Counted from the first letter of the stretch, positions 43,221 to 51,994 are shown. The stretch is 64,000 nt of DNA from Rhizorhabdus phycosphaerae (GCF_011044255.1 NZ_CP049107.1:4151001-4215000); one strand, 5' to 3'. The notes: generated by a model from the letters alone, not told the origin. Program-made: numbers and translations.

Positions 43221-43919
43221 TCAGGCGGCGTCGACGAGCACGACCTCGCTGTCCTCGAGCGCGGTGATCCGGATGACCTCCATGTCGCGGATCGCGGCAC
43301 CGTCGCGGGCATCGATCCGCTGGCCGTCTATCTCGACCGCGCCGGTGGCCGGCACGAGATAGGCGAAGCGGCCTCCGCTCAGCGGATATTCGGCGGTCTC
43401 GCCGGCCCGCAGCGTGGCGCCGACCACCCGGGCATCTGCCCGGATCGGGAGGCTATCCTCATCTCCCGCGATGCCGCTCGCCAGCGTCACGAACTGGCCC
43501 GCCCGGTCGCCCTTCGGAAAGGGCTTGGCGCCCCAGCTTGGCTGACCGCCCCGCTGCGAGGGCTGGATCCAGATCTGGAAGATGCGCGTGGTGACATCCT
43601 CCAGATTGTATTCCGAATGCTGGATGCCGCTGCCGGCCGACATCACCTGGACGTCGCCCGCCTCGGTCCGGCCGCGATTGCCCAGATTGTCCTGGTGGGA
43701 GATCGCGCCCTCGCGGACATAGGTGATGATTTCCATGTCGCGGTGCGGATGGGGCGGGAAGCCGGTGCGCGGGGCGATGGTGTCGTCGTTCCAGACGCGC
43801 AGGTCGCCCCAGTTCATCCGCTGCTCGTCATGATAGCCGGCGAAGGAGAAGTGGTGCTTGGCGTCCAGCCACCCATGGTTGGCGCCGCCGAGGGTGGAAA
43901 AGGGTCGAATATCGATCAT
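43221..43919 (-). CDS. pirin family protein (YhaK type)
   Basis: A 232-residue pirin of the shorter YhaK/YhhW type. Metal ligands appear in FPPHPHRDMEIITYVREG and SGIQHSEYN. The short C-terminal cupin ends with MEVIRITALEDSEVVLVD. Homologues cleave quercetin or respond to oxidative stress in Escherichia coli. It follows a small unknown gene by 35 bases and precedes the longer pirin gene by 93 bases with a hairpin between. Two different pirins plus two OsmC proteins and a divergent LysR regulator point to a peroxide or electrophile response. Confidence 0.92.
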   Translation of the reverse strand: MIDIRPFSTLGGANHGWLDAKHHFSFAGYHDEQRMNWGDLRVWNDDTIAPRTGFPPHPHRDMEIITYVREGAISHQDNLGNRGRTEAGDVQVMSAGSGIQHSEYNLEDVTTRIFQIWIQPSQRGGQPSWGAKPFPKGDRAGQFVTLASGIAGDEDSLPIRADARVVGATLRAGETAEYPLSGGRFAYLVPATGAVEIDGQRIDARDGAAIRDMEVIRITALEDSEVVLVDAA

Positions 43920-43954
43920 GTCATGTCTCCAATGTCTGCGGCAGGGCCTTGGTT

Positions 43955-44263
43955 TCAGGCCGAAATCAGGGTGAGGGCGTCCACCTGCGCCCGGCTGAAG
44001 CCGAGGCCGAGCAGTTCGGGAACCAGCCGCTCGTCGGCCCGGCGGGTACGCCGCACGGTGCAGACGAAACGACGCAGTGCGTCAGCCCGGGGATCGAGCG
44101 CCGGCAGTTCAGAATGCTGTCCGGTGACGCGGTCCAGTGCGGTCCGCAGGAGCGAGCGCTTGCGGGGCACCGAGCGATAGGCTTCGGCTTCCTCATAGGC
44201 GCTGGCGACCGCCTTCCACTCGGTGCGGCTCAGTTCGGGGGCAGTGTTTTGGGCGGTCGTCAT
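43955..44263 (-). CDS. small protein of unknown function
   Basis: A 102-residue soluble, arginine-rich protein with no transmembrane segment or cysteine pair. I do not recognise a family. Its C-terminal part (RRTRRADERLVPELLGLGFSR) reads as helical and charged, a pattern seen in short proteins next to pirin genes. It has a very good ribosome site (AAGGAGG before the ATG at 44263), which supports that it is translated. It is first in the pirin operon and is divergent from the LysR gene, so it is likely controlled by that regulator. Confidence 0.78.
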   Translation of the reverse strand: MTTAQNTAPELSRTEWKAVASAYEEAEAYRSVPRKRSLLRTALDRVTGQHSELPALDPRADALRRFVCTVRRTRRADERLVPELLGLGFSRAQVDALTLISA

Positions 44264-44354
44264 ATCGTCCTCCTTCCTGTTGAGGAGGGTTTACCCGCTC
44301 TCGACTTATCCGTTCAGATAGATAAAATCGGTCGAACCGTTCGAGGAAATTGAA

Positions 44355-45284
44355 ATGTCAAATCCGGGCATGCCGACCTTCGACCAGCTGAGGATCTTTC
44401 TCGCGGTGGTCGAGACAGGCAGCTTTGCGGCCGCCGGGCGCAAGCTCAACCGGGCGGTGTCGGTGATCAGCTATGGTATCGGCAATCTCGAGGCGCAGCT
44501 CGGCCTGACGCTCTTCGATCGCGAGGGAACCCGCAAGCCGGTCCTGACCACGGCGGGCCGCGCGGTGTTGTCCGAAGCCCGCATGGTATCGCAAGGGATC
44601 GACGGTCTGCGTGCCAAGGTGAAGGGTCTGCTCGACGGGCTCGAGGCCGAGGTCGACCTTGCCGTCGACGTCATGCTTCCAGCCGAGCGGCTCGGACGTG
44701 TCCTTCGAGCCTTCGCGGAACGCTTCCCGACCGTATCGCTGCGCCTGCATGTCGAGGCGCTCGGCGCGGTCACCGCGATGGTGCTCGATCGGGTGGCGAC
44801 CATCGGCATATCCGGGCCGCTCGCAGCAGGCGTCAGCGGCATCGAACTCGTGTCGGCAGGATCGGTGCCGATGGTGCCGGTTGCGGCTCCCGACCATCCG
44901 CTGGGGCGCACCGCGAAAATCCCGCCGGGAATGGGGCGGGAGCATGTCCAGATCGTGCTCACCGACCGCTCGCGCTTCACCGACGGACAGGATTATTCGG
45001 TGCTCAGCCACCGCACATGGCGCCTGGCCGACCTCGGCGCGAAGCATCAGTTGCTCCGGCAGGGCATCGGCTGGGGCAACATGCCGCTGCCGATGATCGA
45101 GCCCGACCTGGTGGCCGGCACGCTCGTGCGGCTGCACATGCCCGATCATATCGGCGGCACCTATCGCTTCAACGGCATCTGGCGCAGCGACACGCCGCCG
45201 GGCCCGGCCGGCTCCTGGCTGCTCGATCAGTTCGTGACGCTCGGTGCGAATGACGAAGAGGAGGAGGGGTTCGGCGATATCTGA
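44355..45284 (+). CDS. LysR family transcriptional regulator
   Basis: A 309-residue LysR protein. The N-terminal helix-turn-helix reads TFDQLRIFLAVVETGSFAAA and GRKLNRAVSVISYGIGNLE, which differs slightly from the usual sequence but keeps the spacing. The effector domain follows with RVLRAFAERFPTVSLRL. The divergent small gene and pirin/OsmC genes are the probable targets, with the shared 91-base gap holding the operator. The Met at 44355 suits the position of the DNA-binding domain. The inducer is unknown; an oxidant or electrophile is a guess from neighbours. Confidence 0.92.
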   Translation: MSNPGMPTFDQLRIFLAVVETGSFAAAGRKLNRAVSVISYGIGNLEAQLGLTLFDREGTRKPVLTTAGRAVLSEARMVSQGIDGLRAKVKGLLDGLEAEVDLAVDVMLPAERLGRVLRAFAERFPTVSLRLHVEALGAVTAMVLDRVATIGISGPLAAGVSGIELVSAGSVPMVPVAAPDHPLGRTAKIPPGMGREHVQIVLTDRSRFTDGQDYSVLSHRTWRLADLGAKHQLLRQGIGWGNMPLPMIEPDLVAGTLVRLHMPDHIGGTYRFNGIWRSDTPPGPAGSWLLDQFVTLGANDEEEEGFGDI

Positions 45285-45393
45285 CCGGTTACATTTTGTT
45301 GCCGGCTTCCCGACCCGTTGTTCCCTGCATGAAATCCGTTACGGAATGATAACGGAAGAGGGTGCGGGACGGTCCGCGATAGGCGGAGCCGAT

Positions 45394-46398
45394 ATGACGG
45401 AGAAAAACTATATCGACCTCTTCTATCCGGCCTGGAGCACGGGCCTCGAGCATTGCGCGCTGGTCATACAGTCGGCCATTCGGAAGCTGTCCGGGGGGCG
45501 TATCACCGTGCGACCGAGCCGGGGTCGCATGTCTCTCTATGAGGACGGGAAGCGCGATGATCCCCCGCCTGGCTATCTGGCCGAGCGAGGCCGGGTCGCG
45601 ATCTTCATCGAACGGGTGTTCGAGCGGTCTTTCCTGAAGGACTATAAATCGCGCATATTGATCCCCAATCCCGAATGGTTCCTGGCCGAGGATGTGGACC
45701 GGGCCGGCCGCATGGTCGACGCGGTGTTCCATCGGAATCGCTTCTCGATGGAGACGCTTTCACCTCATCTCCCGAATGCGCGTCATCATCAGGTCGGCTT
45801 CACCTCGCGCGATCCCGGTATCACTGTGCGCGAACATCGCGGCTATGCACATTTTCGAGGCAAGGCGCCCACGCGGCACAGCCAGATACTCGTTGATCTG
45901 TGGGCGAAGCGGCCCGATCTGCCGCTTCTGTCGGTCCAGGCCTATGGCTCGGACATAGGTATCAAGACCGGCAAGTGGATCGGGGCCGACAATCTGCGCA
46001 TGTTTCTCGGCTTCTTCCCGACCAACGAACAATATTTCCAAGAGCTTGCGGCGAGCGGTATCCATCTCTGCACCTCGGCGACCGAAGGCTTTGGACATTA
46101 TATCAACGAGAGCCGCGCGATGGGGGCGGTGATCGTCGCGCTCGACGCACCGCCGATGAACGAACTGGTCCGGCCGGATTTCGGGATATTGGTGCCGACT
46201 ATAGCGAGTTCGCCGCTCAACATGGGACAAAGCTTCGACACGACGATGGAATTGCTGGAAGAAGCAGTTGACCGGGTCGAGAGCCTGACGTTGAGCCAGC
46301 GCGGGGAAATGGGCGCCGCCGCGCGCGAGGCCTATGTGAAGGACCAGCAGCAGATGCTTGCCGGCCTAACCGAAGCTCTTTCCAGGGAGTGGAACTGA
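45394..46398 (+). CDS. glycosyltransferase-like protein of unknown specificity
   Basis: A 334-residue soluble protein. The C-terminal half has a glycosyltransferase group 1 (GT-B) character: SATEGFGHYINESRAMGAVI and DAPPMNELVRPDFGILV, which resembles the EGFG-type sugar-nucleotide site of GT4 enzymes. The N-terminal half (IFIERVFERSFL, IPNPEWFL) does not match a family I can name. ATG 45394 follows a GGCGGA site; the frame opens earlier inside the LysR end. It is alone between a LysR gene and a convergent membrane-protein gene, with no other polysaccharide genes next to it. Sugar donor and acceptor are unknown. Confidence 0.82.
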   Translation: MTEKNYIDLFYPAWSTGLEHCALVIQSAIRKLSGGRITVRPSRGRMSLYEDGKRDDPPPGYLAERGRVAIFIERVFERSFLKDYKSRILIPNPEWFLAEDVDRAGRMVDAVFHRNRFSMETLSPHLPNARHHQVGFTSRDPGITVREHRGYAHFRGKAPTRHSQILVDLWAKRPDLPLLSVQAYGSDIGIKTGKWIGADNLRMFLGFFPTNEQYFQELAASGIHLCTSATEGFGHYINESRAMGAVIVALDAPPMNELVRPDFGILVPTIASSPLNMGQSFDTTMELLEEAVDRVESLTLSQRGEMGAAAREAYVKDQQQMLAGLTEALSREWN

Positions 46399-46404
46399 GC
46401 AGTC

Positions 46405-47043
46405 TTAGCTGCGCTGGATCTCCTGCGCGGCCGCGCATCGCTCGTTCGTCTGCTTCGCGCCGCCGCCGAGCAGGGCGATCGCGAGGAAACCGGCCACCAC
46501 CAGAACGGCAAAAGCGGCAGTCACCTTGCCCAGATGCCGGTCGATCACCGCCTTGATCGGCGCCCCGAACAGGCGGAACATAACGCCGACGATCATGAAG
46601 CTGATAGAGCGCGATACGATCGACGCGCCGATGAAGACCAGCAGATTCATGCCGATGAAGCCAGCGGTGATCGTCAGCAGCTTGAACGGGATCGGGGTCG
46701 CGCCCTTCACTATGATGATCTCGGCGCCATAATCGCGCAGATAGCAGGCGGCCTTGGGGAAACTCTCCGCGAGGCCGAGAGCGCGCAGCAGCGCTTCGCC
46801 GAACGCCTCATAGACGAAATGGCCGATCGCATAGCCGAGCAGCCCGCCCGCTACCGAGGCCAGTGTCGCGACCGCTGCGAAGCGGATCGCCTTCTTCGGT
46901 TCGGCCAGGCACATCAGGCCGAGGAGGGGATGCGGCGGCACCGGAAAGAAGCTGGCTTCCATGAAGGCGAAGGCCGCCAGCCACCATTCGGCGTGGCGGT
47001 GCGCCGCCTTGGCCATGGTCCAGTTGTACAGGCGGCGCAGCAT
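46405..47043 (-). CDS. VTT/DedA-like inner-membrane protein (YqaA family)
   Basis: A 212-residue membrane protein with several hydrophobic helices, for example VATLASVAGGLLGYAIGHFV and AFAVLVVAGFLAIALL. The central segment KGATPIPFKLLTITAGFIGM is the YqaA/SNARE-associated signature with the re-entrant proline. Relatives of this superfamily are lipid transporters or scramblases; YqaA itself is uncharacterised. The stop is 6 bases from the convergent glycosyltransferase-like gene. A short gap (73 bases) separates it from the YoaK-type gene in the same direction. Confidence 0.9.
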   Translation of the reverse strand: MLRRLYNWTMAKAAHRHAEWWLAAFAFMEASFFPVPPHPLLGLMCLAEPKKAIRFAAVATLASVAGGLLGYAIGHFVYEAFGEALLRALGLAESFPKAACYLRDYGAEIIIVKGATPIPFKLLTITAGFIGMNLLVFIGASIVSRSISFMIVGVMFRLFGAPIKAVIDRHLGKVTAAFAVLVVAGFLAIALLGGGAKQTNERCAAAQEIQRS

Positions 47044-47116
47044 TCAAATCCCCCCGAAAGTCCTGCCGCCTGATAGAGGCTGACCGTCCCGGGTGGAAGC
47101 GCCATAAGCGCCCGGG

Positions 47117-47833
47117 CTATTCTGCGGTGCCGGCTGCGCTCGGATGGGCTGCGCAGGCCAGGGTGCCGGCAACGGTCAGTAGGCCGGCCAACAGCAGCGG
47201 CGGCATGAGGCCCCAGCGTATCACCATCGCTGCGCCAATGGCCGCGCCGACGAAGATCGCGACGACCCCGGCGGTGCGTCGACCCCAGTTCGGATTGGCT
47301 CCCCCGGCCCAGCCCGAGTCCGCCGCGAGGCCGGTCAGGGTAAGGGTGAGTACCGTCGTCGTCAGATCGGGGACCTTGAGCTGTCGAATGGTGGCGTTGC
47401 GGAAGCCCATGGCCAGCGCGGTGAGGGCGATGATCGCATAGAAATCCGGCGTCGGCGACTGGTCGGCGATATCGAATCCGACCGCGACATAGGCTGCAAT
47501 CCACAGCAGGCTGGCTTCGATACCCGCCGCGACGATCAGCCAGCGACGAAGCGGTCGACCGCGATGGGCCTGACCCGCACGACCGCCGACCAGCGCACCG
47601 ACCATGAAGGACAGCAGCGCGACCAGATAGGGTGCCAGGTGGAATCCCGGTGTCCCCGCCACTGCAAAGCCCAGGAAGACGACATTGCCGGTCATGTTGG
47701 CAGTGAACACCTTGCCGAGACCGAGCACGCTGATCGCATCGACCAGCCCGGTCGTGACGGACAGCAGCAGCAGGAGCGAGGGCAGGGCGGCGCTATGGGG
47801 CGGCCTGGGAGCGGCAACGTCTTGGTGCGGCAT
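47117..47833 (-). CDS. YoaK/DUF1275 family membrane protein
   Basis: A 238-residue inner-membrane protein. It shows the family start LVDAISVLGLGKVFTANMTG and the later MGFRNATIRQLKVPDLTTTV, and has about six hydrophobic segments, which is the family layout. The biochemical role of DUF1275 proteins is unknown. It is preceded by a 400-base region with an inverted repeat. It could share a transcript with the YqaA-like gene downstream. No regulator is adjacent. Confidence 0.92.
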   Translation of the reverse strand: MPHQDVAAPRPPHSAALPSLLLLLSVTTGLVDAISVLGLGKVFTANMTGNVVFLGFAVAGTPGFHLAPYLVALLSFMVGALVGGRAGQAHRGRPLRRWLIVAAGIEASLLWIAAYVAVGFDIADQSPTPDFYAIIALTALAMGFRNATIRQLKVPDLTTTVLTLTLTGLAADSGWAGGANPNWGRRTAGVVAIFVGAAIGAAMVIRWGLMPPLLLAGLLTVAGTLACAAHPSAAGTAE

Positions 47834-48236
47834 GTTCGACCCTTCGGCTCCGGATGATTGCGGTGAGATGCAGTCGGTCTACGCCGGAGACCATCGGGCT
47901 CACACCGGTAAAAGCTGGTGCTGATCATTCAAGAATATCGAAAGGTCAGACAGGGGATTCAGTCCGGCACTGTCCTACCTGGCGCACGCATCGCGCCAGC
48001 CCCAGGCCTATGCGATCCTCCCCGGCCAGGGGAGGGGAACCATCCCCAGGATGGTGGAGGGGTTTCTCTCTCCTCCTCCCAGCCCCGATCTTTGTTCATT
48101 GCCGTTTCCCCTCCACCGGCTTCGCCGGTCGCCCTCCCCGGGCCGGGGAGGAATGAGTTGCGGTTGAGAATGAGGTTTAAAATAAATTATTTTACAATAG
48201 GATGGATAACGATCTTTCTATCAGATTCTAGATTCC
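47834..48236. other. intergenic region containing a large inverted repeat
   Basis: About 400 bases with no supported gene. The centre is occupied by the inverted repeat at 48015-48154. The right end, next to the amidohydrolase stop, is AT-rich (about 48170-48235) and may hold the terminator-like end of that gene. The left end contains the promoter side of the YoaK-type gene. Confidence 0.6.
48015..48154. repeat. large imperfect inverted repeat (intergenic palindromic element)
   Basis: The left arm (48015-48062) begins ATCCTCCCCGGCCAGGGGAG and ends GGTGGAGGGG. The right arm (48108-48154) is its reverse complement with few changes, reading CCCCTCCACCGG to GGCCGGGGAGGAAT. The spacer is 45 bases. 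Each arm also has its own CCTCCCCGG/CCGGGGAGG self-complementarity, giving a possible cruciform. This looks like the palindromic intergenic elements repeated through many sphingomonad and caulobacter genomes. No second copy is visible in this window, so repeat status is inferred. Confidence 0.7.
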
Positions 48237-50159
48237 TCAGACCGCCCAGCAGCCGCAGCCGAGACTGCCCCAGAAGCTCTGGACGTCCGCCGCCGGCACA
48301 TTTGCGCCGAGCGCCGATGCATGGTCGTGGCCATGGACCGAACAGGACGATGAACAGCCGCAGGCGGAAGCCATTTTCGCGCGCGCGTCGGGCGCCCGCC
48401 AATAGCCGCCGAAGGTCGCGACCGGAGACCAGTCGGGCATCGGCCGGGGCAGCGGGGGCGCGAGGTCGGCGAAGTCGCCTTCGCCGTGGACGACCTTGCC
48501 GCCCAGCATCGTCATCACCGATCGCAGCCTGACGATCTCATCCTCGGGCACCAAGAAATAATCGTCGGAGAGCAGGACGAGGTCTGCCAGCTGGCCGGCC
48601 TTGATCTGCCCCTTCTTGCCCTGTTCGTTCGAGAACCATGTGTTCGCTTCGGTCCACAGGCGCAACGCCGTCTCGCGGTCGAGCCGGTTGGCGACCGGAT
48701 AGAGGCGCAGGCCGCCCACCGTCTTCGACGTTACCAGCCACGACAGCGAGACCCAGGGGTTGTAGCTGGCGACGCGGGTGGCGTCGGTGCCGGCGCCGAC
48801 CGGCAGGCCGGCTGCCATCATCCGCTTGATCGGGGGCGTCCGCTCGGCGGCCTTGGCGCCATAGCGCTCGACGAAATATTCGCCCTGATAGGCCATGCGG
48901 TGCTGTACCGCGATGCCGCCGCCTAGCGCCGCGATCCGGTCGATGTTGCGCTCGCTGATCGTCTCGGCATGGTCGAAGAACCAGTTGAGGCCTTTGAGGG
49001 GAATGTCGCGGTCGACCTTCTCGAACACGTCCAGCGCGCGGCCGATCGTCTCGTCATAGGTGGCGTGCAGGCGCCAGGGCCAGCGCCGTTCGGCGAGCAG
49101 CCGGATGACGGGTTCCAGATCGCCTTCCATATTCGGCGGCATATCTGGCCGGGCGACCCGAAAATCCTCGAAGTCGGCGGCCGAATAGACGAGCATCTCA
49201 CCCGCGCCATTGTGGCGGTAGCTGTCGTCGCCATCGCCCGGCTTCACCTTGGTCGACCAGGTCGCGAAGTCCCTGAGCTCTTCCTTCGGCTTCTGCGTGA
49301 ACAGATTATAGGCGATGCGCAGGCTAAGCTCGCCGTCCTTGTGGAGCTTTTCGATGATCTCGTAATCGTCGGGATAATTCTGATAGCCGCCGCCGGCGTC
49401 GATCACGCTGGTCACGCCGAGGGCGTTCAACTCACGCATGAAGTGGCGGGTGGAATTCAACTGATATTCGGGTGGAAGCTTGGGCCCCTTGGCGAGGGTC
49501 GCGTAGAGGATCGTGGCATTGGGCTGTGCCAGCAGCAGGCCCGTCGGATTACCTTGGGCGTCGCGAACGATTTCGCCCCCCGGCGGATTGGGCGTGTCCC
49601 TGGTGTAGCCGACGGCACGCAGGGCGGCCGCGTTGAGGAGGGCGCGGTCGTAGAGGTGAAGGATGAAGACCGGGGTGTCGGGTGCGGCGGCGTTGATCTC
49701 GTCGATCGTCGGCAGGCGTTTCTCCGCGAACTGATGTTCGGTAAAGCCGCCGACGACGCGCACCCATTGCGGCGGAGGGGTGTTCTGGGCCTGCTTCTTC
49801 AGCATCGCCATGGCGTCGGCGAGGGTGGGAACGCCTTCCCAGCGCAGCTCCATATTATAGTTCAGACCGCCCCGGATGACATGGATGTGGCTGTCGATCA
49901 GACCGGGGATCAGGCGCCGGCCGCCGGCGTCGACGATCCTCGCGCCTGGGGCGGCGGCGCGGGCCTCGGCCTCGCTGCCGACCGTCAGGAATTTGCCGTC
50001 GCGTATCGCCAGCGCTTCGGCCGTCGGATTTGCGCGATCGAGCGTGGTGATCCGGGCGTTGGTGACGATGACGTCCTGGCTGTTCATGGCGAAGGCTTTC
50101 CCTGGGGTGGCGGCGAGGGCGGCGGCGGCGGCGAGTGCCTGACGGCGAGTGATGGTCAT
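48237..50159 (-). CDS. Tat-exported amidohydrolase with Cys/His-rich tail
   Basis: A 640-residue metal-dependent hydrolase of the amidohydrolase-3 type. The Tat signal is MTITRRQALAAAAALAATPG. The metal site begins with GLIDSHIHV, and later residues HATYDETIGRA, FDHAETIS and GAGTDATRV follow the family order. Substrates of this subfamily are poorly known. Unusually, the last 45 residues are rich in Cys and His (ACGCSSSCSVHGHDH and GSLGCGCWAV), which might bind a metal. The start overlaps the stop of an XapX gene (ATGA). Export to the periplasm is predicted from the signal. Confidence 0.9.
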   Translation of the reverse strand: MTITRRQALAAAAALAATPGKAFAMNSQDVIVTNARITTLDRANPTAEALAIRDGKFLTVGSEAEARAAAPGARIVDAGGRRLIPGLIDSHIHVIRGGLNYNMELRWEGVPTLADAMAMLKKQAQNTPPPQWVRVVGGFTEHQFAEKRLPTIDEINAAAPDTPVFILHLYDRALLNAAALRAVGYTRDTPNPPGGEIVRDAQGNPTGLLLAQPNATILYATLAKGPKLPPEYQLNSTRHFMRELNALGVTSVIDAGGGYQNYPDDYEIIEKLHKDGELSLRIAYNLFTQKPKEELRDFATWSTKVKPGDGDDSYRHNGAGEMLVYSAADFEDFRVARPDMPPNMEGDLEPVIRLLAERRWPWRLHATYDETIGRALDVFEKVDRDIPLKGLNWFFDHAETISERNIDRIAALGGGIAVQHRMAYQGEYFVERYGAKAAERTPPIKRMMAAGLPVGAGTDATRVASYNPWVSLSWLVTSKTVGGLRLYPVANRLDRETALRLWTEANTWFSNEQGKKGQIKAGQLADLVLLSDDYFLVPEDEIVRLRSVMTMLGGKVVHGEGDFADLAPPLPRPMPDWSPVATFGGYWRAPDARAKMASACGCSSSCSVHGHDHASALGANVPAADVQSFWGSLGCGCWAV

Positions 50160-50404
50160 GCGCCGCCCTTTCCGGTTTCTGTGGCCGTGCCCTGGTCCTG
50201 GGCCGGAAGGTCTTGGCCGACGAGGATGCTGCGTTCGGGGCTGGAGAACAACCTTTTGGCGGCCGGCAGCGCCTGCTCGCCCAGAAGGATGCCGAGCAAT
50301 CCGACCAAGGCGACGGCCGGAGGTGCGGGGGAACGGACGCCGATCAGGCTGTAGAGCAGGCCTGCGAGCAGTCCGGCGCCCATCGAGAGCAGGTAGATCC
50401 GCAT
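50156..50404 (-). CDS. XapX domain protein (DUF1427)
   Basis: An 82-residue membrane protein. It has two hydrophobic segments (YLLSMGAGLLAGLLYSLIGV and AVALVGLLGILLGE) separated by RSPAPP, which is the XapX signature. The C-terminal tail is polar. XapX proteins are found next to genes for amidohydrolases, isochorismatase-like hydrolases and alpha/beta hydrolases in many proteobacteria, as here, but their task is unknown. The stop overlaps the amidohydrolase start by ATGA, and the hydrolase gene lies 23 bases upstream. Confidence 0.88.
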   Translation of the reverse strand: MRIYLLSMGAGLLAGLLYSLIGVRSPAPPAVALVGLLGILLGEQALPAAKRLFSSPERSILVGQDLPAQDQGTATETGKGGA

Positions 50405-50427
50405 GGCGTCCGTTCCTTCGGTTTCGG

Positions 50428-51264
50428 TCAGGCCTGGATGAAGGCGAGGATGTCGGCGTTGAGAACGTCGGCGTTCACCGTCAGCATGCCGTGCGAATAG
50501 CCCTCGTAGATCTTGAGCGTCGCATCGGGCAGCAGTTCGGCCTGCAGGACGGCAGCGTTCTTGTACGGAACGACCTGATCGTCATCGCCATGCAGAACCA
50601 GCGTCGGCACCGTGATCGCCTTCAGATCGTCGGTCTGGTCGGTCTCGGAGAAGGCCTTGATGCCTTCATAATGGGCCAGCGCGCTGCCCATCATGCCCTG
50701 ACGCCACCAATTGTCGACGATAGCGGGCTTCACGTCGGCGCCGTCGCGGTTGAAGCCGTAGAATGGGCCTGCGGCGACATCGCGGAAGAATTGCGAGCGG
50801 TTTGCCGCGAGGCCGGCGCGCAGGCCGTCGAACACCTCGATCGGCAATCCGCCCGGATAGCGCTCGGTCTTCACCATGATTGGGGGGATCGCGCTGACCA
50901 GAACGGCCTTGGCGACGCGACCCTGCGGCAAGCCATGGCGCGCGACATAGGCTGCCACTTCGCCACCGCCTGTCGAATGACCGATGTGGACGGCGTTGCG
51001 CAGGTCGAGATGCTCGGCCACCGCTGCCGCATCGGCCGCATAATGGGCAATGTCGTGGCCGAAATCGACCTGGGCGGACCGGCCATGGCCGCGGCGGTCA
51101 TGGGCGATGACGCGATAGCCCTTCGACAGGAAGAACAGCATCTGTGCGTCCCAGTCGTCGGAGGACAGCGGCCAGCCATGGTGGAACATGATCGGTTGGG
51201 CATCCTTGGGCCCCCAGTCCTTGTAGAAGATCTGAACGCCGTCCTGGGTGGTGACATAGGTCAT
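50428..51264 (-). CDS. alpha/beta hydrolase (non-heme chloroperoxidase/arylesterase type)
   Basis: A 278-residue cofactor-free hydrolase. Family marks are FHHGWPLSSDDWDAQM, HDRRGHGRS, the nucleophile in IGHSTGGGEVA, and a C-terminal LHGDDDQVVP and YSGYSHGM-type histidine segment (EGYSHGM). Such enzymes hydrolyse aryl esters and can make peracids. The ATG at 51264 follows an AAAGGAT site. It is in one operon with the isochorismatase-like gene upstream and the XapX and amidohydrolase genes downstream. A longer open frame upstream overlaps the non-coding gap and is not used. Confidence 0.93.
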   Translation of the reverse strand: MTYVTTQDGVQIFYKDWGPKDAQPIMFHHGWPLSSDDWDAQMLFFLSKGYRVIAHDRRGHGRSAQVDFGHDIAHYAADAAAVAEHLDLRNAVHIGHSTGGGEVAAYVARHGLPQGRVAKAVLVSAIPPIMVKTERYPGGLPIEVFDGLRAGLAANRSQFFRDVAAGPFYGFNRDGADVKPAIVDNWWRQGMMGSALAHYEGIKAFSETDQTDDLKAITVPTLVLHGDDDQVVPYKNAAVLQAELLPDATLKIYEGYSHGMLTVNADVLNADILAFIQA

Positions 51265-51334
51265 GGTGAAATCCTTTCGCGTATTGGGTTGGTCGTCGAG
51301 CGCCGCGGCCGTTCCGCCGCGGGAGGATGCGATG

Positions 51335-51994
51335 TCAGTGTGAACCTTCCGAGGCGTCGAACATAGCCTTCGCGTAGGTGATGCCGAGGCCATAAGCGCC
51401 GCCCCATTTGCGGGCGATGCCCGTGGTGAGGTCGTAGGTGTCGGAGCGGGCCCAGTCGCGCTGCAGTTCGAGCAGATATTGCAGCGAGGTGATGGGGCGG
51501 GCACCGGCCTGGATCATCCGCTCGACGGCGCGCTCATGCGCCTCCTGGGAGATGTCGCCGCTCGCATCGGTGATCACATAGACCTCGAAGCCCTGGTCGA
51601 TCGCGGAGAGGACCGGGCCGACGATGCAGACCGAGGTCCAGAGGCCGGCGAAGACGAGGCGCTCCTTGCCGATGCGGTTCACTTCCTCGATCACGCCGGC
51701 ATCTTCCCACGTGTTCATCGAGGTGCGGTCGAGCAGCTTCTGGCCGGGGAAGGCGTCGGTGATCTCGGCGAACATCGGGCCGGAGAAGCTCTTTTCTGCC
51801 ACCGTGGTCAGGATGGTCGGGACGTTGAAGCCGGCGGCAGCATTGGCGACCAGCGCGGCGTTGTTGCGCAGAAGCTCCGGCGCGATCGACTTGGTGGCGA
51901 AGGCCATCTGCGACTGGAAGTCGATCAGGATCAGGCTGTGGTCGGTCGGCGACAGCAGGGTCTTTCCGGCGGTCGGCGTGGCGGTGATGGTCAT
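51335..51994 (-). CDS. isochorismatase-family cysteine hydrolase
   Basis: A 219-residue hydrolase of the nicotinamidase/YcaC type. The catalytic aspartate is in LILIDFQSQM, and the nucleophile cysteine is in GLWTSVCIVGPVLSAIDQGF, with the cis-peptide region VFAGLWTS. YcaC-like members form octamers; their substrate is unknown. The start ATG at 51994 follows GGGAG; an ATG seven codons upstream is in frame but lacks a ribosome site. It heads the four-gene group of hydrolases, next to an AsnC-type regulator in the same direction 129 bases upstream. Confidence 0.92.
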   Translation of the reverse strand: MTITATPTAGKTLLSPTDHSLILIDFQSQMAFATKSIAPELLRNNAALVANAAAGFNVPTILTTVAEKSFSGPMFAEITDAFPGQKLLDRTSMNTWEDAGVIEEVNRIGKERLVFAGLWTSVCIVGPVLSAIDQGFEVYVITDASGDISQEAHERAVERMIQAGARPITSLQYLLELQRDWARSDTYDLTTGIARKWGGAYGLGITYAKAMFDASEGSH

